From JAWKWH01 sp041582695 (lineage in GTDB: Bacteria > Pseudomonadota > Alphaproteobacteria > Rhizobiales > Rhizobiaceae): a DNA stretch of 29,450 bases. Location of the stretch: assembly GCA_041582695.1 (NCBI GenBank), contig JBFIBB010000009.1, positions 1 through 29,450 of the forward strand. The letters are read 5' to 3'. This document shows positions 23,761-29,450 of the stretch, piece after piece. Each line of letters begins with the position of its first letter. Positions within the stretch are counted from its first letter, which is position 1. Both the position numbers and the translations under genes were made by a program. Below the pieces are notes generated by a model, which was not told the DNA's origin, did not search any database, and saw nothing but the letters and a program-made list of their open reading frames with translations.

Positions 23761-25165
23761 GTCTGATCACGGGACCGCCAATCAGCACGTAGAACAGCAC
23801 GAATGCGCCCGACAGCCCGAGCACAAGCTGCAATTCTCCGGCCATTGGGACGAAATTTCCGGCCGGCTTGTCGAACCACATGATCTTGATGATGCGCAGA
23901 TAATAATATGCGCCGACAACCGAGGCGAGAACGCCGATAATGGCGAGCGGATACAGGCCCGCATTGACCGCGGCGAAGAATACGTACCACTTGCCCCAGA
24001 AACCCGCGAGCGGCGGAATGCCCGCCAGCGAAAACATCAGGATCGTCAGCACACTCGCCATCAGCGGGTTGGACGTGGCCGCGCCGGCAAGATCGTCGAT
24101 GGATTCGACATTGCCCTCCTGGCGCCGCATGGCGAGAATGAAGGCGAAGGTGCCGAGCGTCATGACCAGATAGATGAGCATATAGACGGCGACGCCGCGC
24201 ACGCCCTCCGTGGTGTTGGCCGCAAGCCCGACAAGGGCGAAACCCATATGGGCGATTGAAGAATACGCCATCAGCCGCTTGATGTTGGTCTGGCCAATCG
24301 CGGCAAAGGCGCCGAGCAGCATCGAAGCGATGGCGACGAATGTGACAATCTGCTGCCAGTCAGCATGCACAGGCCCGAAGGCGCCCATTGTCACGCGTAC
24401 GATCAGCGCCATGGCCGCCATCTTGGGCGCTGCCGCGAAGAATGCGGTCACCGGAGTCGGTGCGCCCTCATAGACGTCCGGGGTCCACATGTGGAACGGC
24501 ACGGCCGAAATCTTGAACGCGAGCCCGGCAAGCACGAACACCAAACCAAACACAAGGCCAAGCTGCCTCTCGCCATCGCCGAGAAAGTTGGCGATCTCGG
24601 CAAAACCGGTATGCCCCGTATAGCCGTAGACCAGCGATATGCCATAGAGCATCATGCCCGAGGACAAGGCGCCAAGGACAAAGTATTTTAGCCCGGCCTC
24701 GGTGGAACGCGCGCTGTCGCGGTTGATCGCGGCGATCACGTATAGCGCCAGCGATTGCAGTTCCAGGCCGAGATACAGCGAGATCATGTCGGTCGCCGAA
24801 ATCATCAGCATCATGCCGAGCGTGGACAACACGATCAGCACCGGAAATTCGAACTTGTCGAACTTCTCGGCCTTGGCGAATCCGACCGACATCACCATAG
24901 TGACGATGGAACCGGCAAGGGTCAGCACCTTCATGAAACGGGCAAACGCGTCGTTGACGAACGCGCCGTTGAATGCCGAACCATCTTCGGCAAACAGAAG
25001 CATCCACGCGCCTGCGCCAATCAAAAGCGCCACCGACAGACCGGTAACGGTGGAATTGGCCCGCTCGTTCGAATAAACGCCGACCATCAGGAGCACCATA
25101 GAACCGATCGCCAGAATCAGTTCCGGTGCGGCGAGTGACAGGCTTTGGCTCAGTTCCGGTATCAT
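23726..25165 (-). CDS. nuoN: NADH-quinone oxidoreductase subunit N
   Basis: This 479-residue antiporter-like subunit of complex I has fourteen predicted membrane helices and forms one proton channel of the membrane arm. The conserved lysine is K218 in FKISAVPFHMWTPDVYEGAPTP, equivalent to E. coli K217. AYSSIAHMGFALVGL is the usual second half-channel motif. It is the last nuo gene of the run, 22 bp after nuoM, and overlaps birA by 35 bp. The start MIPELSQSLSLAAPEL matches the family. Confidence 0.96.
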   Translation of the reverse strand: MIPELSQSLSLAAPELILAIGSMVLLMVGVYSNERANSTVTGLSVALLIGAGAWMLLFAEDGSAFNGAFVNDAFARFMKVLTLAGSIVTMVMSVGFAKAEKFDKFEFPVLIVLSTLGMMLMISATDMISLYLGLELQSLALYVIAAINRDSARSTEAGLKYFVLGALSSGMMLYGISLVYGYTGHTGFAEIANFLGDGERQLGLVFGLVFVLAGLAFKISAVPFHMWTPDVYEGAPTPVTAFFAAAPKMAAMALIVRVTMGAFGPVHADWQQIVTFVAIASMLLGAFAAIGQTNIKRLMAYSSIAHMGFALVGLAANTTEGVRGVAVYMLIYLVMTLGTFAFILAMRRQEGNVESIDDLAGAATSNPLMASVLTILMFSLAGIPPLAGFWGKWYVFFAAVNAGLYPLAIIGVLASVVGAYYYLRIIKIMWFDKPAGNFVPMAGELQLVLGLSGAFVLFYVLIGGPVIRLAEAAAGTFPL

Positions 25166-25188
25166 TTGAATGTCGTCCCTGCCCTCTA

Positions 25189-26736
25189 TTACTGCGCCAC
25201 GTCGAGCGAGGCGGCCATGACCTCAACCGCCGAATTGACCTGCAGCACCAGCGCGTCAACCGACGCTGCGGTGGCGTCGAACACCGGCGCCGGATAAAGG
25301 CCGAAGAAGATGGTCAACACGACCAGCGGGTAGATGACCGCCTTTTCGCGCGTGCTGAGGTCCAGCAGTTGCTTGAGGCTCTCCTTCTCGAGCACGCCAA
25401 AGATCACCTTGCGGTAAAGCCACAAGGCATAGGCGGCCGACAGGATGACGCCTGTTGTCGCCAAAAGCGCCACCCAGGTGTTGACCTGGAACACGCCGAG
25501 CAGCGTCAGGAACTCACCGATAAATCCGGATGTTCCGGGCAGCCCGACATTGGCCATCGTGAAGATCATGAAGACGACCGCGTAGTTCGGCATGTTGTTG
25601 ACCAGCCCGCCATAGGCGGCGATCTCGCGGGTGTGCATGCGGTCGTATACGACGCCAACACAAAGGAAGAGCGCGCCCGACACCAGCCCATGCGACAACA
25701 TCTGGAAGATACCGCCCTGGATGCCCTGCACATTCATGGCGAAGATGCCCATCGTGACATAGCCCATGTGCGCGACGGACGAATAGGCGATCAGTTTCTT
25801 CATGTCATCCTGCATCATCGCGACCAGCGAGGTGTAGATGATGGCGACGATCGACAGGGTGAAAATGAAGGGCGCGAAATCGGCGGAAGCCAGCGGAAAC
25901 ATCGGTAGCGAGAACCGCAGGAAGCCGTAACCGCCCATCTTCAGCAGGATGGCCGCAAGGATGACCGAACCGGCCGTCGGCGCCTCGACATGCGCGTCGG
26001 GCAACCAGGTGTGGACCGGCCACATCGGCATTTTCACGGCAAAGGAAGCGAAAAACGCCAGCCACAGCCACCATTGCATCCGCACCGGGAAGAAATCGGG
26101 ATCGGTCGCGACTGCGGCGATCAGATCCGGAATGCTGGTCGGGCTGGCCATGCCGTTGACCGATCCCTGCCAGTACATCGCCATGATGGCGATCAGCATC
26201 AGCACCGAACCGAGCAGGGTATAGAGAAAGAACTTGAACGAGGCATAGACACGGCGCTTGCCGCCCCAAACGCCGATGATGATGAACATCGGTATCAGGC
26301 CTGCCTCGAAGAAAACGTAGAACAGCACGATATCGAGCGCACAGAACACGCCGATCATCAGCGTTTCCAGGATCAGGAAGGCGATCATGTATTCCTTCAC
26401 CCGGTATTCGATAGCCTGCCACGAAGCCAGGATGCACAAAGGCATCAGGAAGGTGGTGAGGATGACGAACAGCATCGAAATGCCGTCGACGCCCATCCGG
26501 TAGGAAATGCCGGAATCCAGCCATTCATAGGTTTCCGTCATCTGGAAACCCGGCGTCGAATTGTCGAAACCGGCCCAGATGAACAGCGAAAGCACAAAAG
26601 TGAAAACCGTCGTCAGCAGGGCGACGTTGCGGATGTTCTGGCGCGTCGTCTCATTATCGTCCCTGACGAGAAGAATCAGGAACGCACCGACGAGCGGCAG
26701 AAACGTGACCGTCGATAGAATGGGCCATCCGGTCAT
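25189..26736 (-). CDS. nuoM: NADH-quinone oxidoreductase subunit M
   Basis: This 515-residue antiporter-like proton-pumping subunit carries the channel lysine K235 in VKMPMWPVHTWLPDAHVEAPT (E. coli K234) and the YSSVAHMGYVTMGIF motif. ATG 26736 shares one base with the nuoL stop (TAATG), and the product begins MTGWPILSTVTFLPLVGA as in the family. The frame stays open to 26919 within nuoL, but that stretch is arginine-rich noise. It lies between nuoL and nuoN, the standard order. Confidence 0.96.
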   Translation of the reverse strand: MTGWPILSTVTFLPLVGAFLILLVRDDNETTRQNIRNVALLTTVFTFVLSLFIWAGFDNSTPGFQMTETYEWLDSGISYRMGVDGISMLFVILTTFLMPLCILASWQAIEYRVKEYMIAFLILETLMIGVFCALDIVLFYVFFEAGLIPMFIIIGVWGGKRRVYASFKFFLYTLLGSVLMLIAIMAMYWQGSVNGMASPTSIPDLIAAVATDPDFFPVRMQWWLWLAFFASFAVKMPMWPVHTWLPDAHVEAPTAGSVILAAILLKMGGYGFLRFSLPMFPLASADFAPFIFTLSIVAIIYTSLVAMMQDDMKKLIAYSSVAHMGYVTMGIFAMNVQGIQGGIFQMLSHGLVSGALFLCVGVVYDRMHTREIAAYGGLVNNMPNYAVVFMIFTMANVGLPGTSGFIGEFLTLLGVFQVNTWVALLATTGVILSAAYALWLYRKVIFGVLEKESLKQLLDLSTREKAVIYPLVVLTIFFGLYPAPVFDATAASVDALVLQVNSAVEVMAASLDVAQ

Positions 26737-28730
26737 TAGAAGCTGCTCCCGAGCATCATCCAGGTGACGAGTGCGGCAACACCGATCAGCATGGCAAAGG
26801 CGTAGTGATAGAGATAACCGGTCTGAAGCCTGACGACCCGCTGGGTGACGTCGAGTACCCGGGCCGACACGCCATCCGGACCGAAACCGTCGATAAGCCA
26901 GCCGTCGCCGCGCTTCCACAGGAAGTGGCCAAGCCGTTTTGTCGGATTAACGAACAGGAAGTCGTACAATTCGTCGAAGTACCACTTGTTCAGGAGGAAC
27001 TTGTAGAGGCCCTCGTGCTGTTCAGCCAACCGCTTCGGCGTTTCTGGCGAGCGGATGTAGAAGTGCCAGGCGGTCAGCAATCCAAGTAGCATGGCGATGA
27101 ACGGGCTGACCTTTACCCAGAACGGTACGTGGTGGAATTCCTCCAGAATCTCGTTTTCCGGCAACGTGAACAGCGATCCCTTCCAGAATTCCGCATATTC
27201 ATGGCCAAAGAACAGGCCATGGAAAAGAATGCCGGCAAACAGCGCGCCCGCCGCCAGGATGTAGAGCGGCACCAGCATCACCGGCGGCGATTCGTGCACA
27301 TGGTGCATCACATCGGCGCTGGCGCGCGGCTTGCCGTGAAAGGTCATGAAGATCAGCCGCCAGGAATAGAAACTGGTGAAGGCCGCCGCGACCACCAGCA
27401 AACCGAAGGCGTAGCCCGCCATAGGGTTGTGCGAGGCAAACGAGGACTCGATGATCATATCCTTGGAAAAGAAACCGGCAGTGCCGATCAGCGTGCCCGG
27501 AATGCCGACGCCGGTGAGCGCAACCGTGCCGACGATCATCATCCAGTAGGTCATCGGGATGAGTTTGCGCAGACCGCCCATGCGGCGCATGTCCTGTTCG
27601 TCGGATACGGCGTGGATAACCGAGCCGGAACCGAGGAACAGCAGCGCCTTGAAGAAGGCATGTGTAAACAGGTGGAATATTCCGGCGCCGTAAGCGCCGA
27701 CGCCGAGCGCGACAAACATGTAGCCGAGCTGTGAGCAGGTGGAGTAGGCGATCACGCGCTTGATGTCGTTCTGCACCAGGCCAACCGTTGCGGCGAAAAA
27801 CGCCGTGGTGGCGCCGATGAACACAACGATCGTGAGTGCGGTGTGCGAAAGTTCAAACAAAGGCGACAGCCGCGCCACCATGAATACGCCGGCGGTGACC
27901 ATGGTCGCGGCATGGATCAGGGCCGAGACCGGCGTCGGGCCTTCCATCGCGTCGGGCAGCCAGGTGTGCAGCAGGAACTGCGCCGACTTACCCATCGCGC
28001 CCATGAAAAGCAGCAGGCAGACGATTGTGAGCGCGCTCTCGCGGTCGAGGTGATAGCCGAGGAAATTGAGCACGACTTCGCCTTCGACCACTGCCTGTCC
28101 CGGTTCGGGCAGATAGGTTGCGGCATTGGCGAAGACCGTACCGAGGTTGACAGAACCGAACAGGACGAAAACGCCAAAAATGCCAAGCGCGAAGCCGAAG
28201 TCGCCGACACGGTTGACGATGAAGGCCTTGATCGCGGCCGCATTCGCCGAGGGTTTCTTGTACCAGAAACCGATCAGCAGATAGGAGGCGACGCCGACGC
28301 CCTCCCAGCCGAAGAACATCTGGACCAGATTGTCCGACGTCACCAGCATCAGCATGGCGAAGGTGAAAAACGACAGATAGGAGAAAAATCGCGGCCTGTG
28401 CGGATCGTGGTGCATGTAGCCGATCGAGTAGATGTGCACCAGTGATGACACGGTGTTGACGACAACGAGCATGACCACTGTCAGGGTGTCGATGCGGAAT
28501 GCCCAGTCGGCCTCAAGTCCGCCGGAGGAAATGAAACGCAGCACCGGTATCGTAACTGCCCCGGCATGTTCGCTGAAACCCACCGAGAACAAGGCGATCC
28601 ATGACAGGATCGCGGAGATGACCAGCAATCCCGAAGTAATGTATTCGCAGCCCTTGGCGCCGATGGAACGGCCGCCAAGCCCGGCGATCAGGAAGCCTAT
28701 CAGCGGCAGGAAGACGATGGCGTGATACAT
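26736..28730 (-). CDS. nuoL: NADH-quinone oxidoreductase subunit L
   Basis: This 664-residue distal antiporter-like subunit of the membrane arm has about sixteen helices, including the long C-terminal lateral helix region. Motifs include FFGWEGVGVASYLLIGFWY, then K248 in MGKSAQFLLHTWLPDAMEGPTPVSALIHAATMVTAG, which aligns with E. coli K229. YSTCSQLGYMFVALG forms the second half-channel. It is longer than E. coli NuoL (613), as is usual in alphaproteobacteria. It lies 10 bp after nuoK and overlaps nuoM by one base. Confidence 0.96.
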   Translation of the reverse strand: MYHAIVFLPLIGFLIAGLGGRSIGAKGCEYITSGLLVISAILSWIALFSVGFSEHAGAVTIPVLRFISSGGLEADWAFRIDTLTVVMLVVVNTVSSLVHIYSIGYMHHDPHRPRFFSYLSFFTFAMLMLVTSDNLVQMFFGWEGVGVASYLLIGFWYKKPSANAAAIKAFIVNRVGDFGFALGIFGVFVLFGSVNLGTVFANAATYLPEPGQAVVEGEVVLNFLGYHLDRESALTIVCLLLFMGAMGKSAQFLLHTWLPDAMEGPTPVSALIHAATMVTAGVFMVARLSPLFELSHTALTIVVFIGATTAFFAATVGLVQNDIKRVIAYSTCSQLGYMFVALGVGAYGAGIFHLFTHAFFKALLFLGSGSVIHAVSDEQDMRRMGGLRKLIPMTYWMMIVGTVALTGVGIPGTLIGTAGFFSKDMIIESSFASHNPMAGYAFGLLVVAAAFTSFYSWRLIFMTFHGKPRASADVMHHVHESPPVMLVPLYILAAGALFAGILFHGLFFGHEYAEFWKGSLFTLPENEILEEFHHVPFWVKVSPFIAMLLGLLTAWHFYIRSPETPKRLAEQHEGLYKFLLNKWYFDELYDFLFVNPTKRLGHFLWKRGDGWLIDGFGPDGVSARVLDVTQRVVRLQTGYLYHYAFAMLIGVAALVTWMMLGSSF

Positions 28731-28740
28731 GGAGTGTCCC

Positions 28741-29049
28741 CTACCCCTTCATCATGTTGACGTCTTCGACCGCGATCGAGCCGCGGTTGCGGAAGAAAAC
28801 GACGAGAATTGCAAGTCCGATGGCGGCTTCGGCCGCCGCCACGGTCAGCACGAACAGCGCAAACACCTGGCCGACCAGATCGCCAAGGACGGCGGAAAAC
28901 GCGACGAAGTTGATGTTGACGGCAAGCAGGATCAGCTCGACCGACATCAGGATGATGATGACGTTCTTCTTGTTCAGGAAAATGCCGAACACGCCAAGCG
29001 TGAACAGGATCGCCGAGACGGTGAGGAACTGCGAAATGCCAACTTCCAT
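28741..29049 (-). CDS. nuoK: NADH-quinone oxidoreductase subunit K
   Basis: This 102-residue protein with three helices is homologous to mitochondrial ND4L. The two buried glutamates that relay protons are E38 (LMSVELILLAVN) and E74 (AAAEAAIGLA), equivalent to E. coli E36 and E72. The length is normal. It lies 2 bp after nuoJ and 10 bp before nuoL. Confidence 0.96.
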   Translation of the reverse strand: MEVGISQFLTVSAILFTLGVFGIFLNKKNVIIILMSVELILLAVNINFVAFSAVLGDLVGQVFALFVLTVAAAEAAIGLAILVVFFRNRGSIAVEDVNMMKG

Positions 29050-29051
29050 CT

Positions 29052-29450
29052 TCAGATTCCCTTGCCCGATTCGACTTTTTTGATCTCGATCGCCGTTTCG
29101 GGCGTGCGCGCCACCTGAACCGGTATAGACTGACGCTTAACCTTCTCCTTGTGGCGCAGCGTCAGCACGATGGCTCCGACCATGGCCACCAGCAGCACCA
29201 TGCCTGCGATCTGGAAGAAGTGGATGTAGTCCGTGTAGAGGATGTCGCCGAGTGCGGCCGTGTTGTGGCGCACGGCGACGTCCGGGGTCGGCTTGGCCAC
29301 CCGGTCGACCAGTTCCGGCGCAAACGAATAGCCGCCCACCACGATCACCAGTTCGGAGGCCAGGATGATGCCGACGAGCGCGCCGATCGGGGCGTAGTGC
29401 AGCGCGCCGCGCTTCAGTTCGGCGAAATCAACGTCGAGCATCATGACGAC
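29052..29450 (-). CDS. nuoJ: NADH-quinone oxidoreductase subunit J (N-terminal part outside window)
   Basis: The frame is open to the window end. The residues before the first internal methionines (VVMMLDVDFAELK) match the middle of NuoJ, so only the C-terminal two thirds is present. The visible part has two hydrophobic helices (YAPIGALVGIILASELVIVVGG and IHFFQIAGMVLLVAMVGAIVLTLRHK) followed by a polar tail rich in K, V and E. VMMLDVDF lies at the end of the helix that contains the pi-bulge in complex I structures. The stop lies 2 bp before nuoK. Confidence 0.94.
   Translation of the reverse strand, partial: VVMMLDVDFAELKRGALHYAPIGALVGIILASELVIVVGGYSFAPELVDRVAKPTPDVAVRHNTAALGDILYTDYIHFFQIAGMVLLVAMVGAIVLTLRHKEKVKRQSIPVQVARTPETAIEIKKVESGKGI

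Noticed and set aside
1..29450. CRISPR arrays, insertion sequences, tRNA or rRNA genes
   Set aside because: No regularly spaced repeats, transposase or integrase frames, or tRNA/rRNA signatures were seen on reading both strands.

Overview
The window is a G+C-rich segment of an alphaproteobacterial chromosome, most likely from the Hyphomicrobiales (Rhizobiales; Mesorhizobium/Hoeflea-like). The placement rests on protein styles (short ProS without an editing insertion, RNase J, single LolC/E-type permease, DUF1467, DUF2269), on the nuo-birA-rnj-mce-DUF1467-proS-lolC/E-lolD gene order, and on an alphaproteobacterial-type LexA box. I could not run searches, so genus is not claimed.

Right part (16746-29450, all minus strand, transcription running leftward): a housekeeping run of complex I genes nuoJ (cut by the window end), nuoK, nuoL, nuoM, nuoN, then birA, rnj, methylmalonyl-CoA epimerase, a DUF1467 membrane protein, proS, a LolC/LolE-type permease and lolD. 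Most junctions are tight or overlapping. The exception is a 537-bp gap upstream of proS, which holds a likely plus-strand small RNA ending in a good intrinsic terminator. From memory of rhizobial genomes, lolD is commonly followed by dnaE. Here dnaE (836-4300) is separated from lolD by about 12 kb of accessory genes.

Middle part (about 4500-16737): this accessory block holds a complete beta-hydroxyaspartate cycle locus. bhcA-bhcB-bhcC-bhcD lie on the minus strand and the IclR-type regulator bhcR is divergent. Together the four enzymes convert two glyoxylate to oxaloacetate without carbon loss, so the organism can probably grow on glycolate, glyoxylate or related C2 compounds. Downstream follow a polytopic membrane protein of a family often labelled fenitrothion hydrolase, a five-gene branched-chain-amino-acid-type ABC transporter (Tat-exported binding protein, LivH, LivM, LivG, LivF) with its own promoter and an internal hairpin, and a DUF3147 membrane protein.

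The most interesting item is a very short gene at 4503-4589. It encodes a 28-residue single-span membrane protein with a strong ribosome-binding site. Its promoter contains a perfect GTTC-N7-GTTC LexA operator overlapping the -10 region. The architecture resembles SOS-induced tiny membrane proteins such as Caulobacter SidA (a division inhibitor) or E. coli TisB, and I propose it as an SOS effector.

Left edge (1-905, plus strand): a truncated DUF2269 membrane protein and a second small membrane protein whose 3' end overlaps the 3' end of dnaE by 70 bp.
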